This document shows, piece by piece, positions 8,811 to 19,490 of a stretch of DNA of 64,000 nucleotides. Under the pieces are notes generated by a model, which had not been told where the DNA came from, did not search any database, and worked only from the letters and a program-made list of their open reading frames with translations. The stretch covers positions 1-64,000 of the forward strand of contig JAWKVM010000034.1 of NCBI GenBank assembly GCA_041398025.1, given 5' to 3'. Numbering within the stretch: position 1 is the first letter of the stretch; each line of letters opens with the position of its first letter. The position numbers and the translations under genes were made by a program. Source of the stretch: JANQPX01 sp041398025 (GTDB lineage Bacteria; Pseudomonadota; Alphaproteobacteria; Geminicoccales; Geminicoccaceae).

Positions 8811-9673
8811 CCGCGCGCTCCGCCTTCGAGCTTGCGCGTCGGCAGGGCAGGTTCCGGCCGGCTGTCGGTGCGCAGGCGCCCGATCCGCCGATAGAGGCCG
8901 TCCGTCTTGAAGGCGTAGCGATGCTTTTTGAAGAAATAGGCGAGGCCGAGCACGTGGCGCCAGGTGAACACCAGGCTTTTCAGCGAGCGTGAGCGCTCGT
9001 TGGCGTCGTGCACCACCTCCAGATCCGGCCGATAGACCACGCGCTGGCCCTTGAGCCAGGCGCGCAGGCAGAAGTCGACATCCTCCGGCGCGTAGAAGAT
9101 GCGCTCGTCCAGGGGGCCGATGCGGTCGATCAGATCGCGGCGCATCAGCCAGAAGGCGGAGATCGCATAGTCGACCGAGCGGCTCGGCAGCTCGTCCGCC
9201 GCGCGCCGGCGCTCCAGCGCGCGCAGGCGAAAGGCGCGCTCCAGCTTGCGCGGAATGGTCGGAAAGACATCCGTCGACATCTGCGGCCGGCCATCGGGAA
9301 AGATGAGCCTGGGCGCGATGATGCCGATCGAGCGGTCCGCATCGAGCTGCTGCACCAGGTCGGGCAGCACCGGCGTCCTGAACTGGATGTCGCTGTCGAT
9401 CACCAGAAGATGGTCGCCGCGCGCCTTGGAAAAGCCGAGATTGCGCGGCGCCGTGGTGCCCTGATTGGCGGGGAGGAAGGTGGCTTCCACCAGGCCCGGA
9501 TGCTCGTCGATCAGGCGTTCGATCACGAAGCGGCTGCCGTCGGTTGAGCCGTTGTCGATCACCAGGATCTGGTCCTCCGGCGCCGACAGGCCCTCGATCT
9601 CGATCAGCGACCGCACGCAGCGATCCAGGTCGTTTCTGGCATTGAAACTCAGGATGACGGCCGAAAGGGACAT
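8807..9673 (-). CDS. Family 2 glycosyltransferase
   Basis: This 288-residue protein is an inverting GT-A (GT2) transferase. It shows the N-terminal nucleotide-sugar fold start SAVILSFNARNDL, the IDNGSTDGS motif, and the metal-binding DxD as VIDSD near residue 95. The acceptor region contains FYAPEDVDFCLRAWLKG, typical of rhamnosyl- and related transferases. The ATG at 9673 was chosen because it begins exactly at the fold start (MSLSAVILSF); the open frame upstream is overlap with the next gene. It lies four bases after the family 4 transferase stop and overlaps the FemAB-like gene. It probably builds the exopolysaccharide repeat unit; donor sugar is unknown. Confidence 0.85.
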   Translation of the reverse strand: MSLSAVILSFNARNDLDRCVRSLIEIEGLSAPEDQILVIDNGSTDGSRFVIERLIDEHPGLVEATFLPANQGTTAPRNLGFSKARGDHLLVIDSDIQFRTPVLPDLVQQLDADRSIGIIAPRLIFPDGRPQMSTDVFPTIPRKLERAFRLRALERRRAADELPSRSVDYAISAFWLMRRDLIDRIGPLDERIFYAPEDVDFCLRAWLKGQRVVYRPDLEVVHDANERSRSLKSLVFTWRHVLGLAYFFKKHRYAFKTDGLYRRIGRLRTDSRPEPALPTRKLEGGARG

Positions 9674-9677
9674 GACG

Positions 9678-10793
9678 CTAGCCCGGAAGCAGGTTGGAGA
9701 AGAGCTGGTGATAGCGTTCGAGCATGGCTCGACGATCGAAGCGTTCCCGGGCGTGACGGCGATTAAGGTCGCCGATCGTTGTTCTGAGATCGGGGCGGTC
9801 CACCAGACGCTGCAATTGCGCAGCGAGCAGGGTTTCCGCCTCCGGTGGTGCGATGAACGGCTGGTTGGCGGTGGGCAGCATCGAGGCGACGTCGCCGACA
9901 TCGGTGACCACCAGCGGCAGGCCGGCGGCCATCGCCTCGATCAGGCAATAGGGCATCTGCTCGGTGTCCGAGGTCAGCGCGAACAGGTCGAGCTGGGCGA
10001 GGATCCGCTCGGGCTCGGCGACGGCGCCGAGAAAGGAGGTGCGCGCAGCGATGCCGAGCCTGTCGGCTTCCGCCTCCAGGGCCTGGCGCTCGGGGCCGTC
10101 GCCGGCGATCACCAGGCGAAGCGGCTGCGCCGTGGACAGCTTGGCGAACAGGCGAAGCAGGCGTGCGACGTTCTTTTCCGCACGCAGCGCGCTCACGGTC
10201 CCGATCAGGACCTCGTCCGCCTGGCGTCGAAGCGGCGCCGTGCCGTCGAGCTTGGGCTGATCGAAGCGCGTGCAGTCGATGCCGTTCGGAATGTAGTGCA
10301 GGCGTGTCTTGCGAAAGCGCCAGATGGAGCGGGCGACGCCCATGAGCGTTTTCGAGGGCACGACGATGGTGCTGCGCCCGGAAAGTGCTATTCGCCTTGC
10401 CCAGATGCGTCGTTGCAGCTGCGCGCCTGCGGCCTCGTCCGGTCCGAAGCCGTCCTCGAAATGCAGATGCGGGCAGAGCGGAGCGATGCGATTGGCCAGG
10501 GCGGCGTCGATCGCCCCCCAATTGTAGGTCAGGAGCGCTGCGGGCCGGCGCTCGGCGACCAGCCGGCGAAACAGGCGCAGATTGTCGAGATCCAGGCCGC
10601 CCGAACGCCGGCAGCCGATGGAGAGAAGGGCATGGTGGACATGGCCCTTCAGCCCTTCGGCGGCGCTGAAATTGCGGTCCAGCGACACGAAGATGTGGCG
10701 TTTTTCCGCGAGAATGGTGTTGGCGAGGTCGATGGTGCGGGTCTGCGCCCCGCCCATGGCGAAGCTCGGAAAGACGTGGAGGAGGGTATCCAT
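9678..10793 (-). CDS. Family 4 glycosyltransferase of the XrtA/PEP-CTERM locus
   Basis: The 371-residue product is a retaining GT-B (GT4) enzyme. The N-terminal domain begins LLHVFPSFAMGGAQTRT, with the glycine-rich acceptor loop. The C-terminal domain has IGTVSALRAEKNVARLLRLF and the EX7E-like signature around EAMAAGLPLVVTDVGD. It resembles the PEP-CTERM/XrtA-associated glycosyltransferase (TIGR03088 type). ATG at 10793 gives the natural start MDTLLHVFPSF. The order amidotransferase, GT4, GT2, FemAB on one strand with spacings of 0-15 bp indicates one operon for exopolysaccharide synthesis. Sugar specificity cannot be read from sequence. Confidence 0.85.
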   Translation of the reverse strand: MDTLLHVFPSFAMGGAQTRTIDLANTILAEKRHIFVSLDRNFSAAEGLKGHVHHALLSIGCRRSGGLDLDNLRLFRRLVAERRPAALLTYNWGAIDAALANRIAPLCPHLHFEDGFGPDEAAGAQLQRRIWARRIALSGRSTIVVPSKTLMGVARSIWRFRKTRLHYIPNGIDCTRFDQPKLDGTAPLRRQADEVLIGTVSALRAEKNVARLLRLFAKLSTAQPLRLVIAGDGPERQALEAEADRLGIAARTSFLGAVAEPERILAQLDLFALTSDTEQMPYCLIEAMAAGLPLVVTDVGDVASMLPTANQPFIAPPEAETLLAAQLQRLVDRPDLRTTIGDLNRRHARERFDRRAMLERYHQLFSNLLPG

Positions 10794-10807
10794 CACCGCA
10801 TCTCTCC

Positions 10808-12700
10808 CTAGGCTGCCGCCAGGCATCGCGCCTGGGCGCCGTGCTTGAGAAAGGCATCGAGCATGAGGACGAACCAGAGCTCGGTGCTGCGATCGGCGCT
10901 CTGCTCGGCATGCTCGTCGATCGAGGCGCTCACCAGGTCGAGGTCGACATAGTCGGCGACGGGGCCCGAGCGGTCCGCGGCGAGCGCGCGCAGACGGAGC
11001 TGCAGGGGGCCGGTGAGCCAGGCGTCGAGCGGCAGGTGAAAGCCCTGCTTCGGGCGATCGAGCACGTGATCCGGGACGCGACCGCGCAACGCCGCGCGGA
11101 ACAGGCGCTTGCCCCGGCCGTTCCTGAGCTTCGCCTTGGCCGGGAGGCCCGCGGCATAGGTGACGAAGTCGGTGTCGAGCAGCGGCACGCGCACTTCCAG
11201 GCTGTGCGCCATGGACATGCGGTCGACCTTCACCAGGATGTCGTCGGCGAGCCAGGTGCGGAAATCCATCGCGAGCGTGCGCGACAGCGGGTCGAGATGG
11301 CCGACCGCCGCAGCATGGCCCTCGAAGCCGGCGCGCAGCGGCTCGGCGGGCAGGATCTCTGGATGCAGCAGCCGGCGCGCACGGCTCTCGGGGATGCGCG
11401 CCATGGAGCGGATATAGGCCTGCAGCCAGTCGCTGCCGACATTCTTCAGCAGCGTGCCGGCACGCAGCGGCTGCGGCAGACGCGGCGAGCTCGGCCAGGC
11501 GCGGCCGAGCGGCCCGAGGAAATGGCGTCCGATCGGCTCCGGCACGCGCCGCCGGATGCTGTCTTCGAGCACGTCGATGCGGGTCCGCCGGTAGCCCGCG
11601 AAATTCTCGTCGCCGCCGTCGCCCGAGAGCGCCACGGTGACATGACGCCGGGCGGCCTCGGAGACCAGCCAGGTGGGCGCTGCCGAGCTGTCGGCGAACG
11701 GCTGGTCGAGATGCCAGGCGAGACGCGGCAAAAGCTCGGTGATCGCGGCGCCTGCGGTTTCCTCATGCAGCCGGACATTGTCGAACCCTTCGGCTGTTCG
11801 GCGCGCATAGGCGCGCTCGTCCATGCCCGGCCCCTGAACGCCGACGGTCACGGCATCAATCGGACTTTCGGAGATTTCGCTCATGGCCGCGACTACGGCG
11901 GCGCTGTCGATGCCGCCCGAGAGAAAGGCGCCGAGCGGCACCTCGCTCATCAGATGGCGGCGCACCGTGTCGCGAAAGCGCTGCCACAGCTCCTCGGCAT
12001 CCGCGGGCTCGCGGTCGGGTGAGAAGGTGAGGCTGTGATAGGGCTTGATGTCGAGACGGCCGTCCCGCCAGCTGGCGACATGGCCGGGCGGCAGGCTCTG
12101 CACCCGCTCGAAGATGGTCTCGGGTGCCAGCGTGAAGCCGAGGCAGGCGCTCTGCAGCAGGCCCCGTCTGGAGAGGTCCCAGGGCCCCGGCAGGGTCCCG
12201 GTGATCGCCTTGATCTCCGAGGCGAACAGCAGCGCGTCCTGCCCCTCGGAGAGATAGAGCGGCTTGATGCCGAAGGGGTCGCGCGCGAGATGCAGCGTGC
12301 GGTCGCGGCGATCGTAGAGTGCCATGGCGAACATGCCGCGCAGGCGTTCGAGCATGCCGTCCAGCCCATAGGCGAGATAGCCATGCACGATGACCTCGCC
12401 GTCGCTGTTGGTGCGCGGGCGAGCCCCCTGGGCTTCGAGGTCCCGGCGCAGCTCCAGGTGATTGTAGATCTCGCCGTTGAAGATCATGGACACGGCACCG
12501 TCCGCATCACCGAGCGGATTGTCGCCGCCCGCGACGTCGATGATCGACAGGCGCCGGTGACCGAGGCCGAAGCCCCGGTCGACCATGAAGGTCTCGGCAT
12601 CGGGTCCGCGATGCGCGAGCAGGCCGGTCATGCGCTGCAGCAGCGCCGCATCGAGCGGCGGCCGGTCCGGCCTGGGTGCGAAGCCTGCTATGCCGCACAT
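10808..12700 (-). CDS. Asparagine synthase-type amidotransferase of the XrtA/PEP-CTERM locus
   Basis: This 630-residue protein has a class II glutaminase domain with nucleophile Cys2 (MCGIAGF) and RLSIIDVAGGDNPLG, GEIYNHLELR and FGIKPLYL, followed by an ATP-pyrophosphatase domain with the P-loop LSGGIDSAAVVA near residue 262 and LSGDGGDENFAGY. It is built like AsnB. In exosortase A clusters such proteins (TIGR03108 type) are thought to amidate a sugar or polysaccharide intermediate rather than free aspartate. Position between prsT and two glycosyltransferases supports that reading. A housekeeping AsnB cannot be excluded from domain content alone. Confidence 0.87.
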   Translation of the reverse strand: MCGIAGFAPRPDRPPLDAALLQRMTGLLAHRGPDAETFMVDRGFGLGHRRLSIIDVAGGDNPLGDADGAVSMIFNGEIYNHLELRRDLEAQGARPRTNSDGEVIVHGYLAYGLDGMLERLRGMFAMALYDRRDRTLHLARDPFGIKPLYLSEGQDALLFASEIKAITGTLPGPWDLSRRGLLQSACLGFTLAPETIFERVQSLPPGHVASWRDGRLDIKPYHSLTFSPDREPADAEELWQRFRDTVRRHLMSEVPLGAFLSGGIDSAAVVAAMSEISESPIDAVTVGVQGPGMDERAYARRTAEGFDNVRLHEETAGAAITELLPRLAWHLDQPFADSSAAPTWLVSEAARRHVTVALSGDGGDENFAGYRRTRIDVLEDSIRRRVPEPIGRHFLGPLGRAWPSSPRLPQPLRAGTLLKNVGSDWLQAYIRSMARIPESRARRLLHPEILPAEPLRAGFEGHAAAVGHLDPLSRTLAMDFRTWLADDILVKVDRMSMAHSLEVRVPLLDTDFVTYAAGLPAKAKLRNGRGKRLFRAALRGRVPDHVLDRPKQGFHLPLDAWLTGPLQLRLRALAADRSGPVADYVDLDLVSASIDEHAEQSADRSTELWFVLMLDAFLKHGAQARCLAAA

Positions 12701-12737
12701 GGCATGTCCCCGCTGATCAGCGCGCCCCGGACCTGGC

Positions 12738-15506
12738 TCAGGAGCTCTTCAGCTGCTCGAGCAGCTCGAGCGCGCGCTCCCGCTCCAGGAAGGGCTGCGG
12801 CCAGCTCTCGAGGTCGCGCAGCAGGGTCTTGGCGCCCTCGGCGTCGCCCTGGCTGTACAGCGCATAGGCGAGGTGGAAGCGGACGTCGGGGTTGTCCTCC
12901 AGGCCCTGATGGGCCTCGCGCAGCAGGCGCAGGCCGTCCTCGGTGTCGCCCTTCTGCACCAGGATCCAGCCGAGCGTGTCGCTGATCGCCGGGTTCTGGC
13001 TGATCTGGTAGGCGCGCCTTGCCAGCGCCTCGGCGCCCGGCCGGCCGAGCTCGTGACGCACCCAGGAGAGGTCGTTCATCAGCACTGGATCGTTGAGGGT
13101 GAGCTGGTAGGCGCGCTCGAAATAGGGCAGGGCGGCATCGAACTCCTGGCGGGCGACATGGGCATCGCCGAGCAGGTCGAGCGCGCCGACATCGTCCGGA
13201 TTGGTGGCGACCCAGCTTTTCAGGCCGAGCACGGCCTCGTCCTCCAGGCCGAGCTGCTGGCGGAGATGAAACAGCGAGCGCGAAATCGCCGGCGACGGCG
13301 TCTCGGCGAGCGCCTGCTCCAGAACGGCGATCGCCTGACCGCCTTCGTTCTTCTTCATCAGGACTTTGCTGGTGAGCTGTGCTGCCTGATCGGGGGTGGT
13401 TTCCTTGAGCCCTTTGGCGAAGGCGAGCGCGTCTTCGACCTCGCCGGCTTCGATATCGAGATCGACCAGGCTGTTGTTGGCGACGAAATTGGTCGGCTGG
13501 ATCTTGCGCAGATGATGCAGGGTGGCACGCGCCGCCGCCGTGTCGCCCGCCCGATACTGGCTCTGGGCGAGGGCGATCAGCAGCGGCGGCGTGTCCGGCT
13601 TGGCTTGGTTGAGCTTGGTGTAGGCGAAGACCGCCGCCTCGTAGTCGCCGGCGTTGAAGAAGTGATCGCCGGCGGCGCTGTAGCCGATGGGATCGCCGGC
13701 ATCGCCGAGTGCCAGCAGCTGTTCGGCGACCGCGGCGACCTCGTCCTTCAGGCCCTGATGCGCGGCGCTGCCGAGCAAGGCCCGGCGCAGCAGCACCGAG
13801 TTCGGATGGGCCGCCGCCTGCGCGCGCAGCGTGGCCATCGCCTCGTCCGGCCGCTTCTGGCTCGCCTGCAACTTGGCGAGTTTGAGCGCGCTGCCTTCGG
13901 GATCGAGGCCGTCGGCGATCCTGGCCTTGAGGCGCTGCTCCAGCTCGTCGAAGCGGCCGTCGCGGATATCGAGCCGGTCGATATTGTTGTAGGCATCCAG
14001 ATAGCCCGGTTCGAGCTCGACCGCTTTCTCGAACAGCTTGCGCGCCGCCTCCTCGTCGCCGCCGCTGACCAGGTGGGCGAGGCCGAACAGGTTGAGGGCA
14101 TAGGGATTGGCGGGATTCTGCTCGGCGAGCACCTTGGCCGCGGCGAAGGCCTCGTCGCCCTGGCCGTTGCGCAGCAGGTCGAGAACGCGGGCCAGCTCGA
14201 GGCGCGCCTTGTCCGACGGCATCCGGTCATTCGGGCCGTCGAGAACCGTGAGCAGCGTGGCCGCCTGGGCTGCGGAAGGTGCTCGTCCGAGGCTGACCAG
14301 ATGCTTCAGCGTGTCGCGAGCACCCTCGATGTCGCCGACCTGGATCTGGGCGCTGGATTTGAGCTGCAGGCTGATCTCGTCGCGCGAGCCCGCCTCGGTC
14401 ACCGGGCGCAGCGTGTCGATCGCGGCGCGCGGGCTTTCTCTCTGGAGCTGCAGGCCCGCAAGAAGCCGGCGCACCGGCAGATTCTCGGGCGCGTGCGCCA
14501 GATATTTGGCGAGCAGGGTCTCGGCCTGGGCATGTTGACCGATGCCGAGCTTGACCACGCCGGACAGCAGGGTCACCTGGTTGATGTCGCGGGTCACGTC
14601 GGCGATCTTGCGCAGCGTGGCATCGGCCTTGTCGAGCTCGCCCTTGTTCGACTGTACCGTCGCCAGGACGAAGTTCGCGGCGACGTCGTCGGGCTGACGC
14701 TCCAGCACCTCGGTGACCATCTGCTCGGCGTCGTCGAACTTGGCGCGGCGGATCAGGATCTCGGCGCGCATCACCTTGATGCGGTCATTGCCAGGCGTGA
14801 GCTGATCCAGCCTGTCGAGGGAGGCGAGCGCATCGGCATAGCGGCCCTCGCCATTCTTGATCTGGGCGTCCAGCATCCAGGCCTGGAAGGAGTCCGGATC
14901 GATCTCGAGTGCCCGGCCGACCCTGTCCCTGGCCGCGGCGACATCGCCCTCGGCGAGGCTGATGCGCGCATCCGCGAGGCTGACATCGATATTCAGCGGA
15001 TTGGCCTCGATCTCGGCAGCGAGCGCTTCACGGGCCTCGGCGGTGCGCTTCAGGCTCAGCAACGTGTCGGCCCTGAGCAGCGCCATCGCGCGCTTCTGCT
15101 CGGCGTCGCCCGCATGGGTGCCATCAATCAGGGCGAGCACGTCGTCCCCCTGGTTCTGACCGAGCAGCGCCCTTGCCAGAAGAACGGTGATGTCGGTGGT
15201 CGGGGTCGCGTCATAGGCGCGCTGCAGCTCCTTGGCGGCATCGGGGAAGCGGCCCTGCTCCAGATAGATCTCGCCCAGGAGGCGTCTCGCCTCGGCGTTC
15301 GCCGGGTTCTCGCGAAGCGCATTCTTGAGCTGGATGACCGCCGCCTTGGCATCGTTCTGCTGCAGGCGTTTCATCGCGTCGTCGACATAGCCCGCCGATT
15401 GCGCAGCGTCGGCATAGGCCTGACCGGGGCCGTCGAAGGCCAGCCAGCCCAGGAGTGCCAGGGCGGACAAGGTCGAGACGAATGCGGAGCGGTGCTGGCT
15501 GATCAT
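12738..15506 (-). CDS. prsT: PEP-CTERM system TPR-repeat lipoprotein-like protein PrsT
   Basis: The 922-residue protein has an N-terminal signal sequence (SAFVSTLSALALLGWLAF, cleavage near GQAYADA) followed by TPR repeats over almost its whole length (for example DAMKRLQQNDAKAAVIQLKN, PANAEARRLLGEIYLEQG, YLDAYNNIDRLDIRDG). Length and architecture match PrsT, the periplasmic TPR protein that accompanies prsK and prsR in exosortase/PEP-CTERM loci; it probably scaffolds polysaccharide export or protein sorting. The ATG at 15506 starts the signal peptide directly; one at 15521 adds five residues. It is on the same strand as prsR and prsK and about 57 bp after prsR. Confidence 0.87.
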   Translation of the reverse strand: MISQHRSAFVSTLSALALLGWLAFDGPGQAYADAAQSAGYVDDAMKRLQQNDAKAAVIQLKNALRENPANAEARRLLGEIYLEQGRFPDAAKELQRAYDATPTTDITVLLARALLGQNQGDDVLALIDGTHAGDAEQKRAMALLRADTLLSLKRTAEAREALAAEIEANPLNIDVSLADARISLAEGDVAAARDRVGRALEIDPDSFQAWMLDAQIKNGEGRYADALASLDRLDQLTPGNDRIKVMRAEILIRRAKFDDAEQMVTEVLERQPDDVAANFVLATVQSNKGELDKADATLRKIADVTRDINQVTLLSGVVKLGIGQHAQAETLLAKYLAHAPENLPVRRLLAGLQLQRESPRAAIDTLRPVTEAGSRDEISLQLKSSAQIQVGDIEGARDTLKHLVSLGRAPSAAQAATLLTVLDGPNDRMPSDKARLELARVLDLLRNGQGDEAFAAAKVLAEQNPANPYALNLFGLAHLVSGGDEEAARKLFEKAVELEPGYLDAYNNIDRLDIRDGRFDELEQRLKARIADGLDPEGSALKLAKLQASQKRPDEAMATLRAQAAAHPNSVLLRRALLGSAAHQGLKDEVAAVAEQLLALGDAGDPIGYSAAGDHFFNAGDYEAAVFAYTKLNQAKPDTPPLLIALAQSQYRAGDTAAARATLHHLRKIQPTNFVANNSLVDLDIEAGEVEDALAFAKGLKETTPDQAAQLTSKVLMKKNEGGQAIAVLEQALAETPSPAISRSLFHLRQQLGLEDEAVLGLKSWVATNPDDVGALDLLGDAHVARQEFDAALPYFERAYQLTLNDPVLMNDLSWVRHELGRPGAEALARRAYQISQNPAISDTLGWILVQKGDTEDGLRLLREAHQGLEDNPDVRFHLAYALYSQGDAEGAKTLLRDLESWPQPFLERERALELLEQLKSS

Positions 15507-15563
15507 GGTTCCGGTTCTCAATGCTGAAGGGAAGGCTTGAAAGGGCGGCGGGCTGTCATGGGA

Positions 15564-17005
<1,442 letters not shown>

Positions 17006-17009
<4 letters not shown>

Positions 17010-19150
17010 GCAGCGCGTTCCTCCTTGGCCTCGATGCTGTCCGATGATGCGGGTCCGCCGGTTTGCGTCGGCGTGGCGCCGGCAAGCGGCAGAATGATCC
17101 TGACGGTCGTGCCCCGGCCGGGCTTGCTCTCGACGTCGAGCTGGCCCCGCCAGCGCTCGATCCAGTCCCGGCACTGGTACATGCCGATGCCGAAGCCTGC
17201 CTTCTTGGTGGAGGTGAAGGGCTTGAACAGCGCGGTTTCGATGAAGCCGGCACTCATGCCGACGCCCTGATCGATCACCTCGAGACAGGCTTTCCGGCCG
17301 GTTCGGCGAAGGGCGAGCGCGACCTTGGGACCGTCGGCAGCGGCATCCGCCCCGGCAGCATCCCGGCGCTCGCAGGCTTCGCGCGCATTGTCGACGATGT
17401 GGTCGAGCAGGTCGCGGAGGATCGAAGGTTCGGCCTCAACCTGAAGTCCCTCCTCGAAGGCGGTGACGCCATCGACCTGCCCCAGCGCCTCCGCCGTCCT
17501 GACCAGGGCGCCGAGGTCGACCGGCTCCAGTGCCATGGTCTGCCCCGCACCCTCCTGCACCTTCTGCATCAGGCGCTTCATGCGCTCGACCGCATCGCCG
17601 ATGGTCAAAAAGGTGTCGCTGACGAAGGCGGGATCGTGAGCGTGGTCCCTGGCTTGCTGCAGAACCAGCGAGAGCTGGCTGATCACGTTCTTCAGATCGT
17701 GGGCGACGAAGGTGACGTGCTTGGACATGCGCTCGAAATGCTCGGTCTCGACGACGTGGCGTGCCAGCTCCTCGACCGTGAGATAGCTGCCGAGCTGGTT
17801 CGCGAAGATCGCGAGCAGGTCCAGATCCTCGAAGGTCAGACGCCGGCGCATGCGCGGCCGCGTGATCAGGGCGAGGCCGACCACCTCGTTCCTGGCGATC
17901 AGCGCGAGCACGATCCACGGATCCTTGAAGCCGCCGAGCCAGGTCCTGATCTCGGACCGCTCGGCGAGATCGGCCGGTGGCACCTCGGGGTCGTCGAACA
18001 CCAGCGCCGGACGCGCGGTCGAGAGCGTGTCCAGCAGGGCGGCGGGCGGTATCAAAGGCGTGCCGTCGTCGCATGCGATGTTCCAGCTCGCCCGGTAGTG
18101 CAGGCGCCCGGCGCCGCCGCGCATGAACAGCACGCCGCCATCGGCGTCCATGAGCGTGGCCGCGGCCTTGAGCGCGCGCTGGTCGAGAGACAGCTCGTCC
18201 CGTGCGCCGGGCACCGGGCCATCAGCCATGCTGTCGACCAGGCGCAGCCATTCGCGCCGGTAGTCGTAGGCGAAGGTGAAGATGTTGCGCTCGATGAAGC
18301 GCCGGCCGCCATGGCGAAGGGAGGTGGAGGAGAGCAGCACCAGCAGCACCATGGCGGCGCCGAACAGAAATACGAGCTGCAGCGTCGGGCCCCAGGACCA
18401 GCCGAGCCCGCGGATCAGATAGGCGATCGCGGCGATCGACAGGATATAGACGCCGGACGCGAGCAGGGCGGTGGTGCCGACTACGAGGCGGCGCGAGACC
18501 GGCAGGTCGATCCTGACGTCGCGCAGGCGGCGCGCACTGACCAGGATGAGCGGAATCGCCAGCGTCAGGATCGCCGGCTGGGCCGCGCGCAGGGTGTCGT
18601 CGACCCTGAGCAGAAGGAGGGCATCGGTATAGTAGAAGAGATCGAAGGCGAAGAGGGCTCCGGCGCCGATCAGCAGGTGCTTGGTCGACCAGAGCGCATC
18701 CGGCCGGCTCGCCTGCAGCAGATTTTCGATCAGGAACAGCCCGGCGACCGCAAGGCCGATATGGCCGATCAGCCCCCAGAAGGTCGCTTCGGGAGGATCG
18801 ATCCAGGCAAGCGTGCCGAGGAGCAGCGCCAGAACCGCCGCCGCAGGTGCGATGGCCCCTCCGAACCGTCCGCGTCCGCCCGTTCCGGCACCGCCGGAAA
18901 CACGTCGGAGCGCATGATCGGCAAGGAGAAGCAGAACGGCGCTTCGCAGGAAATCGAAGAAGGCGTAGGCCGGCTCGAGATTGCGGAGGCCGAGCGCTGC
19001 GGCCAGGCCGAGGGCGGACCAGAACAGCGTCACCGCGGCAAGGCCGACCAGAGTCCAGTGGCGAGTGATCCATCCGACCGACAGCGGCACGATCAGCCCG
19101 AGACAGGCAAGGCAAGCCAGACCATAACTTCCGACGCCGACCGTCAACAC
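17006..19150 (-). CDS. prsK: Membrane histidine kinase PrsK of the PEP-CTERM system
   Basis: The 714-residue kinase has an N-terminal membrane region of roughly eight to ten helices (residues 1-270), a GAF-like sensor domain (about 310-470) and a C-terminal kinase core. The H box is FVAHDLKNVISQL with the phospho-acceptor His near residue 480; the N box DHIVDNAREACERR and the G boxes (VIDQGVGMS, FGIGMYQCRDW) are intact. This architecture is that of PrsK, the sensor partner of PrsR. The signal is unknown. The gene starts at 19150 beside an AT-rich divergent intergenic region shared with the outer-membrane barrel gene. Confidence 0.9.
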
Positions 19151-19490
19151 GCGGCTTTCCCTATCCCTAATGACTCAGAAGAGTTCGTCCAGATAACAAT
19201 CTGGAGTCGATAAAGTATGATTTTTTTACAACTTATGGAGTCTATCGTCAATGGCGTGTTGTTGCTGGTTCTTATCGCTATATTGGATCATTCGATCTGT
19301 CAGAATTCGAACATTTTCATAATGTTAAGTCGATCAATCCAGAGGCGATCATTTATTTAAATGAGGGCGGAAAATTTTCTTTTTTCAATCTAAAATTAAA
19401 AAATTGAAAATCGATATCAATTTTTGGTAATAGTCTATCCTTCGGTAAGCCAGATTGCGTGCATGCATAGAAAGTGATGCTTCCATCGTG
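19151..19490. other. AT-rich divergent intergenic region between prsK and the barrel gene
   Basis: About 340 bp without a gene, far richer in A+T than its surroundings. It should hold divergent promoters. Repeated TCAAT/ATTGA motifs form an inverted pair at 19382-19410 (TTTTCAAT, 13-nt gap, ATTGAAAA), with another TCAAT immediately downstream. A TGGC-N8-TTGC-like match at 19252 has the wrong spacing for sigma-54. Confidence 0.6.

Noticed and set aside
12873..15527. 884-codon open frame antisense to prsT
   Set aside because: The high-GC composition leaves the antisense frame stop-free; its translation is low-complexity and matches no family, while the sense strand encodes a full TPR protein.
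19252..19266. Possible sigma-54 promoter TGGCGTGTTGTTGCT upstream of the barrel gene
   Set aside because: Only 9 bases separate GG and GC; the -24/-12 class needs 10, so I do not call it despite the nearby prsR.
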